Origin: SAR324 cluster bacterium
Lineage (GTDB): Bacteria; SAR324; JACQKK01
Direction of reading: 5' to 3'
DNA length: 64,000 nt
Assembly: GCA_022574555.1 (NCBI GenBank)
Contig: JACZRV010000004.1
Coordinates: 1 to 64,000, forward strand
Under the pieces are notes generated by a model. That model saw only the letters and a list, made by a program, of their open reading frames with translations, was not told where the DNA came from and made no database searches. Positions 36,697-45,451 of the stretch are shown here, piece after piece (position 1 is the stretch's first letter; the number at the start of each line of letters is the position of its first letter). The translations under genes were made by a program, and so were the position numbers.

Positions 36697-37458
36697 TCAG
36701 CCGGAGCCGATGAGGTCCAGCACTTGCTGATGCAGAAGCCCATTGGTGGAAAGGGCGCTTTCGCCCAGTGCGCCCTGTCCCTCCAGATCGGTCAATTTGC
36801 CGCCCGCGCCTTCCACGCAGGGCTTTAAAGCAGCGATGTCCCACAGGTTCATAATGGGATCGATCATGATCTCGGCCCGGCCCGTGGCCACCATAAAGTG
36901 CCCGTAGCAATCGCCCCATCCCCGCACAAGCTGCACCCTTTTTCGAAGGCGATGAAACGCCTCGCCGTGACCATGCTCGAACAAGGCGGAAGGGCTGGTG
37001 AGCAGCAGGGTCGCACGGTCGAGATCAGCCACCTCGCTGACCCGCACGGCTCGTCCGTTGAGGGTGGTGGGCAAACCCCGGGCTCCGAGCAGCAGATCGC
37101 CCGTGGCCGGCAAGTGGATGGCCCCCAGCACAGGTTGTCCGTCTTCCAGCAGACCGATCAGTGTTCCGAACAATGGCACCCCGTGAATGAATGACTTGGT
37201 GCCGTCGATGGGGTCGATCACCCATTGAAAGGCCGAGCCGGGCTTTCCGCTCAAGCCACCTTCCTCCCCCAATACCTGATGATCGGGAAATCGCGCTTCG
37301 ATGCGCCTGCGCAGCAGTGCTTCCGCCTCCCGATCCGCCACCGTTACCGGAGACCGATCCGCCTTGCGTTCGACGGTCAGGGGCTGCTGAAAATAGCGCA
37401 TAATCAGCCGCCCGCTCTCGTGACAAAGCTCAGTGGCCAGATCGAGCAGTTCCTGCAT
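36697..37458 (-). CDS. hisN: Histidinol-phosphatase, inositol monophosphatase family
   Basis: The 253-residue protein has the IMPase metal motifs: GEEGG (about 65-69), the signature WVIDPIDGTKSFIHGVPLFG (near 79-98) and C-terminal WDIAALKPCVEGAGG. The FIHGVP wording and SPVTVADREAE match HisN-type histidinol-phosphate phosphatases, which remove phosphate in histidine synthesis. No other his genes are here, so a general sugar/inositol phosphatase is the alternative. Confidence 0.82.
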   Translation of the reverse strand: MQELLDLATELCHESGRLIMRYFQQPLTVERKADRSPVTVADREAEALLRRRIEARFPDHQVLGEEGGLSGKPGSAFQWVIDPIDGTKSFIHGVPLFGTLIGLLEDGQPVLGAIHLPATGDLLLGARGLPTTLNGRAVRVSEVADLDRATLLLTSPSALFEHGHGEAFHRLRKRVQLVRGWGDCYGHFMVATGRAEIMIDPIMNLWDIAALKPCVEGAGGKLTDLEGQGALGESALSTNGLLHQQVLDLIGSG

Positions 37459-37538
37459 ACGCTTTTCCCGGGAAAGGATCGGCCGGTCTCGGCAGCCGGT
37501 CAGGTGGCATGAAGCGAAGGGTGGGGCGAATTATCGGT

Positions 37539-38723
37539 TCAGGGTGCGGGAACAATCCGGTAGACCGCACCACGGTGGTCCAAGACGTATAGCTCGCCCC
37601 TGGCATCCTCCCCAAACGAGGATATCAGCAGCGAGGTATCCAGCAACAGCTCGTATCGCGCGAGCTGGTTCACGTCGCCCGGTAACCCCCAAATTCTGCC
37701 GCTTCCGTAATCACCGAACAGATACAATCCGCGCAAAGCGGGGATATCTTTTCCACGATAAACGAAGCCGCCGGTAACCGAAATGCCGGCCGAGTGGTCA
37801 TATTCCGCAACGGGCATGCGCATTCCCGATCGATCGCACCCGGTGCGGGGGCTGTAGCATCGGGTGCCCTCCATGCGATTCCATCCATAGTTGCCGCCCT
37901 TCTCGATGACGTCCACTTCTTCGACGGCGTTTTGTCCCACATCGCCGGCAAACAGGCGTCCGTTGAGGCGATCGAAGCTGAACCGCCAGGGATTGCGCAG
38001 GCCATAGGCCCAGATTTCGCCGCGCGATCCCGCGGGGCCGTCTGCGAAGGGATTGCCGGGCGGGATGGCGTAGGCCCGCCCTTCTTCCGCTCGATCGACA
38101 TCGATGCGCAATATCGCACCCAGAACGGTGCTGCGATCCTGCCCGTGGCCACCTGGATCCCCGCCCGCGCCCCCATCCCCCAGGCCGATGTAAAGGAATC
38201 GATCCGGTCCGAATGCGATTTGGCCCCCATTGTGATTGCCGTATGGTTGCCCAGCTTCCAGCACCACCGATTCGGAATTCGCATCCGCCTGCACTTCACC
38301 CGCCGGGACGGTGAAGCGGGAGACGACCGAACGGCGGGGCGATGCGGCAGAATAATAGACAAATAAATTGGGATTCTGCGGAAAATCGGGATGAAACGCG
38401 ATCGAGAGCAAGCCTTCCTCGTTGGCGGAAAGCGAGACACGATCGCGGATATCGAGCAGCACCCCCTGTGCACGCGCCGCACCGGGCCGAAACCAGAGTA
38501 CCCGGCCAATTTGCTCGACGACCGCCAGCCGCTGCGATCCGTCCGGAATCTCGACCAGATGCACGGGGCGCTTTAGCGGCTGCTGCACGATGAGCTGCCG
38601 CAGGGCTATTTCCGCTCCTGAGGCGGCGCCATACGCCTGAATCAGCCCCAAGGCAGCCATGCCGAATGCCATCGCCATCCGCATCGGAGTGCGGAATTCG
38701 CTAGTCCCGTTGATTGTTGACAC
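37539..38723 (-). CDS. PQQ-type sugar dehydrogenase family protein (paralog 1)
   Basis: The 394-residue protein has a signal peptide (MAMAFGMAALGLIQAYGAASGA) and the six-bladed soluble glucose dehydrogenase propeller: ANEEGLLSIAFHPDF, NHNGGQIAFGPDRFLYIGLGDGG, WAYGLRNPWRFSFDR, GDVGQNAVEEVDVI and GGNYGWNRMEG. The NHNGG, RNPWR and GGNYGW motifs hold PQQ and calcium in active members. Substrate in this subgroup (aldose sugar or Hedgehog-interacting-like) is uncertain. The start codon is GTG. A second paralog lies immediately upstream in the same direction, likely from duplication. Confidence 0.85.
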   Translation of the reverse strand: MSTINGTSEFRTPMRMAMAFGMAALGLIQAYGAASGAEIALRQLIVQQPLKRPVHLVEIPDGSQRLAVVEQIGRVLWFRPGAARAQGVLLDIRDRVSLSANEEGLLSIAFHPDFPQNPNLFVYYSAASPRRSVVSRFTVPAGEVQADANSESVVLEAGQPYGNHNGGQIAFGPDRFLYIGLGDGGAGGDPGGHGQDRSTVLGAILRIDVDRAEEGRAYAIPPGNPFADGPAGSRGEIWAYGLRNPWRFSFDRLNGRLFAGDVGQNAVEEVDVIEKGGNYGWNRMEGTRCYSPRTGCDRSGMRMPVAEYDHSAGISVTGGFVYRGKDIPALRGLYLFGDYGSGRIWGLPGDVNQLARYELLLDTSLLISSFGEDARGELYVLDHRGAVYRIVPAP

Positions 38724-38887
38724 CTGCGCAGCCCTCTTTATTTAAACCATATTGAACAATCGTCTCCAGTGGCCAAATGGGGGCGTGGGGGGACTCGTTC
38801 CCTCGCATGTTTTTCGTTTTTTTTTATGGTCACACCCCTTTTCGGTTCCGTTCCTCCACCTCTTCACGGATCGATAGGCATCCGGGT

Positions 38888-40108
38888 TCATTTTTCCACG
38901 ATCCGGTACAGTCCGCCGTTGAGGTCCACAACATACAGTTCGCCGTCCAGGTCCTCGGCCAGGGAAGAGATGCGGATCTCCTTGCCCTCGTTTCGTTTGT
39001 GCTGGGAGCGAGGCCGGTAGATCAGCACATCCGGCATGGTGACCACGCCGGTATCGCCGATGGGCATGGAGTAGATGCCGCGAAAGTAGGAGCCGAATAC
39101 GTATTCGCCCTTCGCCGCGATCAGGCGTGAACCCCGATAGACGTAACCGCCGATGAGGCTCCTGATCAGCACGTGCGAAAAGGATCCGACGGGGGGAATC
39201 ATGCCTGATTGATCGCAGCCTGGGTTGTCCGTATGGCAATACTGCCCCTCCATGTCACGCCAGCCGTAATTGCCGCCTTTTTCGATTCGGTTCACTTCCT
39301 CGTAATCCGCGCCGCCTACATCCCCTACCCAAAGCTCGCCCGTTTGCCGGTCCACGCTGATGCGCCATGGGTTGCGAAGGCCGTAGGCCCAAATTTCGGG
39401 CCGGGTGCCGTCGTGGGCCTTGATAAACGGATTGTCCGGCGGGATGGCATAGGGCCGGCCGTTTTCACGGCGGTCCACATCGATTCGCAAGATCTTGCCC
39501 AAGAGGCTGGTGCGGTCCTGGCTCGAATCGTGTAATTTTCCGTCGCCCGTGCCGATAAACAGCGTGCCGTCGTGGGCAAAGGCCAACGAGCCGCCATTGT
39601 GATTGGGGTGCGCTCTAGGGATCACGAGAATCTGTACCTCGCCGGCGGGATCCGCCGTGCGCGTCGCCGGATCCATCACGAACCGGGAGAAGATGAGGCG
39701 GCGGGGATTGCCGGCATTGTACGAAACGAAGAATTGCCCGTTATCGGCAAAGCGAGGGTGAAAGGCGATGGCCAGCAGGCCATCCTCCCAGCCTTCGATC
39801 ACCACCTTGGACGTGAGATCGATCAAGACGCCTGCCGCCTTGCGGGCATCGGGACGGAATCGGAGGATACGGCCGGCCTTCTCCGTAACAGCCATCTCGC
39901 CCGAGCCGTCGGGCATTTGAGCCAGGTGGGTGGGCAGTTCCAATGGCTCGTCGATCAGAATGGGCTCCAAATCGGCTCGGGGCCAAATGAGCACCGCCCG
40001 CACCAGAACGAATATCAACACCAGTCCCAGAAACGCCAGGGCCCCCCAACCCAGGTAGCGCAGCCAGCGCCGCCCCTTCGATCTCGCATGTCCGCTACTC
40101 ATACGCAT
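38888..40108 (-). CDS. PQQ-type sugar dehydrogenase family protein (paralog 2)
   Basis: The 406-residue paralog shares GWEDGLLAIAFHPRF, NHNGGSLAFAHDGTLFIGTGDG, WAYGLRNPWRISVDR, GDVGGADYEEVNRI and GGNYGWRDMEG. It differs in its N-terminus: WGALAFLGLVLIFVLVRAVLI is an uncleaved-looking membrane anchor after a basic stretch, so this copy is probably tethered to the inner membrane facing the periplasm, while paralog 1 is exported. The gap to paralog 1 is 164 bp and holds part of the palindromic element family. Confidence 0.85.
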   Translation of the reverse strand: MRMSSGHARSKGRRWLRYLGWGALAFLGLVLIFVLVRAVLIWPRADLEPILIDEPLELPTHLAQMPDGSGEMAVTEKAGRILRFRPDARKAAGVLIDLTSKVVIEGWEDGLLAIAFHPRFADNGQFFVSYNAGNPRRLIFSRFVMDPATRTADPAGEVQILVIPRAHPNHNGGSLAFAHDGTLFIGTGDGKLHDSSQDRTSLLGKILRIDVDRRENGRPYAIPPDNPFIKAHDGTRPEIWAYGLRNPWRISVDRQTGELWVGDVGGADYEEVNRIEKGGNYGWRDMEGQYCHTDNPGCDQSGMIPPVGSFSHVLIRSLIGGYVYRGSRLIAAKGEYVFGSYFRGIYSMPIGDTGVVTMPDVLIYRPRSQHKRNEGKEIRISSLAEDLDGELYVVDLNGGLYRIVEK

Positions 40109-40220
40109 TCGCTACGGTGTAATCAGGGATGTGACTAAAGCGAAAATGAAGACCATGTGGGGCAAATCTTCCCCCCGCGCCCCCCATTTATGCGGTGTGT
40201 TCCAGATGCCGATATGATCC

Positions 40221-40260
40221 AGATCGCGCTATTCTTCAGATCGCCCTATTCTTCAGATCT
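40221..40260. repeat. 17-bp tandem duplication
   Basis: agatcgcgctattcttc, agatcgccctattcttc and a partial third copy agatct are in series in the gap between pyrD and the sugar dehydrogenase paralog 2. No gene is attached. Confidence 0.75.
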
Positions 40261-40304
40261 ACAAGGGCCGAAATTCTTCTATAGATTGGAAACAAATATC
40301 ATTA

Positions 40305-40388
40305 CGGGTCAAGGGAGCCCTGCTCCAGTCTGGGGAATATCGTGAGGATTGCAAAAGGGTAGACCCCTTCGGCCGCCGGAGGCTGTGG
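40305..40388 (+). repeat. Palindromic intergenic element, copy 3
   Basis: gggtcaagggagccctgctcc is followed by tctgggg and later by gaccccttcggccgccggagg. The first part matches the core of the copies at 10436-10576 and 56771-56930; the last part resembles their 3' end. It abuts the pyrD stop codon. Confidence 0.55.
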
Positions 40389-40389
40389 G

Positions 40390-41517
40390 TCAAATGTCCT
40401 TCTCGGCGATATCCGATGACGATGCGTCTGCCGCCGCCGTGCCCACCGCCTGGGTCACCGAAGTAAAGCCGTCCCGTTGGAGCAAATTCACGAGCCCCTT
40501 TTTGATCTCCCGCACCAGCCCCGGCCCCCGGTAGATCAGAGCGGTGTAGATCTGCACCGCCGAGGCTCCGGCGCGCACAAGCGCGTAAACGTCTTCTGCG
40601 CTGAAGATACCGCCCACGCCGATGATGGGCAGTCGTGCTGCAGTGAGCCGATAGAGGGCTGAAACCACCGCCAGGGTACGGGCAAAGATGGGCCGGCCGC
40701 TCAATCCACCCTCCTCGCCACACAAAGGTGAGCGAAGTCCGTCCCGGCTAACGGCCGTATTGGTGGCAATCAGACCGTCCACCCCGCAGGCAATCGCCAC
40801 TTCGACCAGGGCCTCCATTTCTCCCCGTGCCAGATCGGGCGCGAGTTTGACCAGCAGGGGAATCCGCTTTCCGGAGCGCCGGGCCAGGGCATCACGCTCC
40901 GCGCAGAGCGGTTCCAGCGTCCGCTGCAAACTATCCCGGCGTTGCAACGACCGCAACCCGGGCGTATTGGGCGAGCTGACGTTGATCGTCATGTAATCTG
41001 CCCGATCGTGTAAGGAACGCAGTCCTTCGATGAAGTCAGCCGATGCCCGCTCAAGGGGGGTGTCGAGGTTTTTGCCCAGGTTGACCCCGATCAGGGCCTC
41101 GCTGGCCGGCAGCAATGCCAGGCGTTCTGCCAGGTGGGCCGCACCCCGGTTGTTGAAGCCCATGCGGTTGATAAGGGCCTCGTCCTCGCTTAGCCGGAAT
41201 ATTCGCGGCCGCGCATTGCCCGGTTGAGGGCGAGGCGTCACACCACCGAATTCGGCCAAGCCAAATCCCAACCCTAACAACGGCGCAGCCAACAGCCCGT
41301 CCTTGTCGAACCCCGCGGCCAATCCGACCGGGTTGGGCAGGGTATGACCCAATAAATCGCAGCGCAGTACCGGATGGTCATAGGTGAACAGTGCGCGTTG
41401 CAGGGCCGATATTGCGGACCATCGGGAGACCTGCCCCACCACGCGAAAAACCAGCCCATGAGCCGTTTCCGGGTCGAGAGAAAACAGAACCGGTTTCAGG
41501 TAAGAATAGAGGCTCAT
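40390..41517 (-). CDS. pyrD: Dihydroorotate dehydrogenase (quinone), class 2
   Basis: The 375-residue protein has the class 2 pattern: a short N-terminal helix pair (MSLYSYLKPVLFSLDPETAH) that docks on the membrane, VGLAAGFDKDG, the GGVTPRPQPGN loop, INRMGFNNRG, the catalytic-Ser segment NVSSPNTPGLR, LVKLAPD, and the FMN phosphate site GVGGIFSAEDV. It oxidises dihydroorotate with quinone in pyrimidine synthesis. Starts at 41517 and 41523 are both possible. The only other pyrimidine gene in the window is carA. Confidence 0.95.
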   Translation of the reverse strand: MSLYSYLKPVLFSLDPETAHGLVFRVVGQVSRWSAISALQRALFTYDHPVLRCDLLGHTLPNPVGLAAGFDKDGLLAAPLLGLGFGLAEFGGVTPRPQPGNARPRIFRLSEDEALINRMGFNNRGAAHLAERLALLPASEALIGVNLGKNLDTPLERASADFIEGLRSLHDRADYMTINVSSPNTPGLRSLQRRDSLQRTLEPLCAERDALARRSGKRIPLLVKLAPDLARGEMEALVEVAIACGVDGLIATNTAVSRDGLRSPLCGEEGGLSGRPIFARTLAVVSALYRLTAARLPIIGVGGIFSAEDVYALVRAGASAVQIYTALIYRGPGLVREIKKGLVNLLQRDGFTSVTQAVGTAAADASSSDIAEKDI

Positions 41518-41523
41518 TCCCAT

Positions 41524-41913
41524 AAAGGGGGACCCGATAACTCTTGCATGGCCCCCTTCCACCCCTTGCAGGATTCGGCTCCCCCGCACCCCTTTTGCGA
41601 AGTCATTGCTTACAAAATCATCGCGGCGGGATGCTCAACTCTTGACTCCCACCCTAGCAGGTTGCGGAAATTGGGGTTAATTCCAAAGCATTTATCTTTC
41701 GACGGGCCGTTTGGGCGCGATTCAAGGTCCGAATGGCCCCTGCTCGGTCTGTGTTCGCCTCTTTATTGGGGCGTTTGGCGCCGAAACACGCTCAAACGGC
41801 GCAGATCGCCCCTGCAATTCACCCTGCGGGCGCCAGGTTTCGCATTCTCACCAGATTGTAGGCCGCCAGGGAGAAGGCAAACATCCAGCCCACGAGCGGA
41901 GTTGAACCGCCGC
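41524..41913. other. Intergenic gap, 390 bp, with repeat and transposase remnant
   Basis: The left 70 bp (41524-41595) read on the minus strand as gggagccgaatcctgcaag and gggtggaagggggcc, a degenerate copy of the palindromic element. The middle 200 bp show nothing recognisable. The right end (41819-41905) is a transposase C-terminal remnant listed separately. Confidence 0.55.
41819..41905 (-). pseudogene. Transposase C-terminal remnant
   Basis: On the minus strand the frame reads VGWMFAFSLAAYNLVRMRN followed by LAPAG and stop. The AAYNLVR-x-RNL ending is the common C-terminus of several DDE transposases (IS5/IS1182-like and ISNCY types). No upstream transposase sequence remains; the frame runs into the end of the next gene. 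It marks a lost insertion element. Confidence 0.6.
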
Positions 41914-42687
41914 TTAGCCCGGCCGGATCAACTCCAGGGCCTGCCGGATGCGCGCATCGACATAGTCGTAGCGCCAGGTGCGCATGCGCCGGCCGTTGAG
42001 GAAGAGCGCGGGCACGCCCCGCAACCCCAGCCGCACGGCTTCCCTCTCATCGGCGGTGAGAATCTCCAGCACCGCCAACGAGATGCGGTCCCCCTCGAAG
42101 CGAACCAGGTCCAGTCCGATCTGTCCGGCGAGTATGGGATAGAGCGCAGCCTCCAGCACCCGGCCGTTGCGGTAAAGCAATTTGTGCATCTCCCAAAATC
42201 GATCCTGTTGCATCGCCGCGATGGCGGCCAATGAGGCATCGTGGGCCTGGGCATGGATCGTACGCAGGGGATAGTGTTTATAGACAATGCGCAGATCGTT
42301 GGGATAGGCTTCCAGCAGCCGATCGATGGCATATTGCGCGCGGGTGGCGTACTCGCTCTGGTAGTCTCCGAAGACCACGAGGGTCAGGCCGGCATCGGGG
42401 TTGCCTCGCACGGGGGAATCGCCCAAGGGAATCGTATAGACCGATGCGGCATCGTCGGACCCCAGCAGGGCGTCGATGCGCTCCTCTAGAACCAGTATCC
42501 GGCCTTGCAGAATTTCGAGCCCCTGCTCCAGATCGCGCAGCCGCCGCAGCGATTCTCCCTCGACTTCCGATTCCCTCGCCGTCTGCGCTTGAGCCGCCGG
42601 AATCATGCCGTACCAAGGGGCAGCGGCCAGCAGCGCCACGACGAAAAACGCGCGCAAATGCATTGAGTGGCGAGGCCGATAAATCAT
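41914..42687 (-). CDS. DsbA-like thioredoxin-fold protein lacking all cysteines
   Basis: The 257-residue protein has a signal peptide (FFVVALLAAAPWYGMIPAAQAQ), a coiled coil (LRRLRDLEQGLEILQGRILV, about 48-75) and a DsbA/thioredoxin_4 domain. Where DsbA-like enzymes have FxDxxCPxC the sequence is FGDYQSEYATR (Ser111, Ala114), and no Cys occurs anywhere. The cis-Pro loop GVPALFLNGRRM is kept, as is YKHYPLRTIH. Redox activity is therefore excluded; a chaperone or binding role is more likely. The coiled coil suggests trimers or dimers. Confidence 0.82.
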   Translation of the reverse strand: MIYRPRHSMHLRAFFVVALLAAAPWYGMIPAAQAQTARESEVEGESLRRLRDLEQGLEILQGRILVLEERIDALLGSDDAASVYTIPLGDSPVRGNPDAGLTLVVFGDYQSEYATRAQYAIDRLLEAYPNDLRIVYKHYPLRTIHAQAHDASLAAIAAMQQDRFWEMHKLLYRNGRVLEAALYPILAGQIGLDLVRFEGDRISLAVLEILTADEREAVRLGLRGVPALFLNGRRMRTWRYDYVDARIRQALELIRPG

Positions 42688-42863
42688 TTCTGAACGGTGA
42701 ATGGCGGCAAAAGGCCGATTTCATGGGAAATGCATCATCCGATACGACATCGCTATAATATGACATCGAACGGTGCGAATCGGCGATGAAGCATCGGCTG
42801 ACGAAGTCGCGGCGCGGCGGATGCCGGCGTGAAAACCGCGCCCGCCGCCGGCCCGTCCTTGTC

Positions 42864-42893
42864 CCGTAGCATAGAAACCCCGTAGCATAGAAA
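42864..42893. repeat. 16-bp tandem duplication upstream of an unknown gene
   Basis: ccgtagcatagaaa occurs twice with period 16, about 50 bp before the start of the plus-strand gene at 42944. Confidence 0.75.
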
Positions 42894-42943
42894 AACGGTG
42901 CGCGAAACGAAATTTGGCCTCGCCTCTCTCCACGCCACGGTCC

Positions 42944-44167
42944 ATGGAAGCACAGCCCGCCTATCCCGAATCCCCCATGTCGCTGGCTCTCGATGAGTTG
43001 GAGGAATTGCTGCGCAGCCAATCCATCCAGCCACTGCACCAACTTTCAGAAGGCGCGGTGCTCCATTGGATTCGGGTCGTGGAGGGCAAGGACGGCGTGC
43101 AATTGCGCTACCCCATGGAAGACGGCGGAGAAGGTTGCTTTCATGGCGGCATGGAAACAGATGCCGAACTGCAATTGGATCCCTCGGACTCCCCGCACGA
43201 GACGGCTGATGCCATGCCGGCCCTGGAGGCACGGCTGCATTCGTTGCGCGACGAATTAGAAACCTATTTCGGCCGCAAAGGTTACCGGGCCAGCTCGGAA
43301 CGATGCGACCAAATGATGGTGGCATTGGCGCGGCTTTCCCGCTATCTTTCGGCGCGGTGTCTGCGCGCCCGTGACGAGAGGGCGGCCGATTCCGCTATGG
43401 GAAACGATGCGGGGAGCGTCGCTTCGCGGATCATCGGCGAGCATCCGTACTGGCAACACCATTTCTGGGAACCGTACCTCAACGGCGGAATCGTGGCCTG
43501 GGAGCAAAACTCGTTGGCTCCCTTCCAATTGGCCCTGCAACAGCTTTTGGTGCTGTTGCGGTTGCCGCCCGAGGAGCGGACGGAGTTTTTCTTTGGGAAT
43601 GGCTACCCATTACGCTCCCGTGGCAGGCCGCGAATCAAGATTTCGGTTTTTTCGCCCAAGCCACGGCCGCTGCACGGCAATTCGTTTTTCTCCCTTCGTT
43701 TGCAGCAGTTGCGCAATCGGCTGGGTGGGATGGACGGCGCCGATAACCGAATGTTGGATGGATTGCTGGCCGACGTGCGGCAATTTATCGTCATGATCCG
43801 GGAAAACTGTTACATGCTGGCCAGCGAGCCGGGATTCCTGAGGATGGCCCGCCCAGGCTTGCCCGTTGTGCGCGGCAGCCCCACGGTACATCCATTTTTG
43901 CTGGATTCGATGGACTTTTTCAAGAAAGCCATTCTGTTCCACAACGGCACCTATACCCGTGAAGGGGGGGGTCTGGACACCATGTTCCTCCAGGTGCGGC
44001 AACTGGAGCGGTTCTTCCGCTTCCACCAAGGCGGCATCGCCCGCCGGCTTCGCGGGCTCATTAGCGAGTGCGTCATCGCCTGGGAAGAAAACCGCTTGCC
44101 GGCTTTCACCGCTGGATTGGTGCGCATAGCCAGCCAGTTTCGCGGCCAGGCCCTTGCAGAGCCGTGA
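42944..44167 (+). CDS. Hypothetical helical protein with internal AWE-motif repeat
   Basis: The 407-residue protein is soluble and mostly helical; I do not recognise a family. Two segments look duplicated: GGIVAWEQNSLAPFQLALQQ (about 185-204) and ECVIAWEENRLPAFTAGLVR (about 372-391), sharing I/V-AWE-x-N-x-L-x-x-F. Basic and Pro-rich stretches (RSRGRPRIKISVFSPKPRPL) lie between them. ATG 42944 was chosen; a TTG 30 bases upstream is in frame. It is divergent from the DsbA-like gene and followed after 172 bp by an oxidoreductase gene. Confidence 0.6.
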   Translation: MEAQPAYPESPMSLALDELEELLRSQSIQPLHQLSEGAVLHWIRVVEGKDGVQLRYPMEDGGEGCFHGGMETDAELQLDPSDSPHETADAMPALEARLHSLRDELETYFGRKGYRASSERCDQMMVALARLSRYLSARCLRARDERAADSAMGNDAGSVASRIIGEHPYWQHHFWEPYLNGGIVAWEQNSLAPFQLALQQLLVLLRLPPEERTEFFFGNGYPLRSRGRPRIKISVFSPKPRPLHGNSFFSLRLQQLRNRLGGMDGADNRMLDGLLADVRQFIVMIRENCYMLASEPGFLRMARPGLPVVRGSPTVHPFLLDSMDFFKKAILFHNGTYTREGGGLDTMFLQVRQLERFFRFHQGGIARRLRGLISECVIAWEENRLPAFTAGLVRIASQFRGQALAEP

Positions 44168-44339
44168 TGCGGAGAATTCTCTCCGGCCGGGCGTTGGGCG
44201 TGCCGCTGCGTTCCCGCCGGTGCAAGGAAGGCATGGACGGAAATTTTTTCCGTCGTCAGCCCAGCCACACGGAAATTACCCTCATGCCGCCCAAGAGCGG
44301 CTCTGTTTTCATCCATGAATTGATCGACCCCGAGGAACG

Positions 44340-45386
44340 ATGAGCCAAATCCCGATCAGGATCGGAATCATCGGCGCCGGCGGTATCGTCAAGCAGCGCC
44401 ATCTGCCCGGCCTGGCCAAGATCGACGGGTGCCAAGTGGTGGCGGTACACAACCGCCGCAAGGAGAACGCTGAGGCGGTGGCTGCGGAATGGAAAATACC
44501 CCATGTCGTGGACACCCCGCAGGCCGTTTGGGGCCGGGACGACATCAACGCCGTGTTGATCGGCACCACACCCTATTTGCACCGGGATTTCACCCTCGCA
44601 TCCCTGGACGCCGGCAAACACGTGTTTTGCCAGGCGCGCATGGCCCGCAATGTGGCCGAAGCCCGCGACATGCTCAAGGCGGCGGAGGCGCACCCGCATC
44701 TGGTGGCCATGCTCTGCCCGCCGCCCCACGTGATGCCCGGCGAGAAATTCGTGCAAAATATGCTGGACGCCGGAGAACTGGGCGAATTGCGCATGGTGCG
44801 CTTGCATCACCTCACCGCCGGTTGGTTGAGCCCGGATGCCCCGTTTCACTGGCGGGGCAGCCGCGAGCTTTCAGGGTACAACGTGCTGGCCATGGGAATT
44901 TACAACGAGATCCTCAACCGATGGGTGGGCCCCGCCAGAAACGTATCGGCCAGCGGCAAGGTGTTCACGCATCACCGCAAGAACACGGAAACCGGAGCAT
45001 CTGAAGAGGTGCTCGTTCCCGACACTGTTGTGGCCACGGGCGAATTGGAAAACGGCGCCCATTACGTCTATACTTTTTGCGCCGTGGCTCCGTTCGGCAG
45101 GGGCGATTCCATCGAAATATACGGCACACGGGGAGCCCTTTTCTACGACGTGAAGCGCCAAGAGATACGCGTGGGCAAGGTGGGGCAGGACGAGGAGGCC
45201 CAGCCCGTCCCCATCCCCGCCGACGTTCGCGGCGAGTGGCGGGTCGAGGCCGATTTCGTTGCGGCCATCCGCGGCAAAACGCCGGTCTCCCCGGATTTCA
45301 AGGAAGGGGTGACCTATATGAACTTCGTGGAAGGCGTCGGCCGCTCCCTGGAACAGGGCCAGCGCATCGACTTGCCCCTGCCCTGA
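44340..45386 (+). CDS. Gfo/Idh/MocA-family oxidoreductase
   Basis: The 348-residue protein has an N-terminal Rossmann domain (IRIGIIGAGGIVKQRHLPGL, VVAVHNRRKENAEAVA, DDINAVLIGTTPYLHRDFTLASLDAGKHVFCQ) and the C-terminal alpha/beta domain (ADFVAAIRGKTPVSPDFKEGVTYMNFVEGV). In the usual EKPxA motif the Lys is replaced: here HVFCQARMARN, so the canonical catalytic/binding Lys is absent. NAD(P)-dependent sugar or cyclitol oxidation is typical for the family; the substrate is unknown. GAGGAAC precedes the ATG. Confidence 0.88.
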   Translation: MSQIPIRIGIIGAGGIVKQRHLPGLAKIDGCQVVAVHNRRKENAEAVAAEWKIPHVVDTPQAVWGRDDINAVLIGTTPYLHRDFTLASLDAGKHVFCQARMARNVAEARDMLKAAEAHPHLVAMLCPPPHVMPGEKFVQNMLDAGELGELRMVRLHHLTAGWLSPDAPFHWRGSRELSGYNVLAMGIYNEILNRWVGPARNVSASGKVFTHHRKNTETGASEEVLVPDTVVATGELENGAHYVYTFCAVAPFGRGDSIEIYGTRGALFYDVKRQEIRVGKVGQDEEAQPVPIPADVRGEWRVEADFVAAIRGKTPVSPDFKEGVTYMNFVEGVGRSLEQGQRIDLPLP

Positions 45387-45451
45387 CGATTCGCGCCGCG
45401 ATTCTCGCCGGCAGGCCATTAATTGTACGCACCGCCATCCGATCCGGAACC

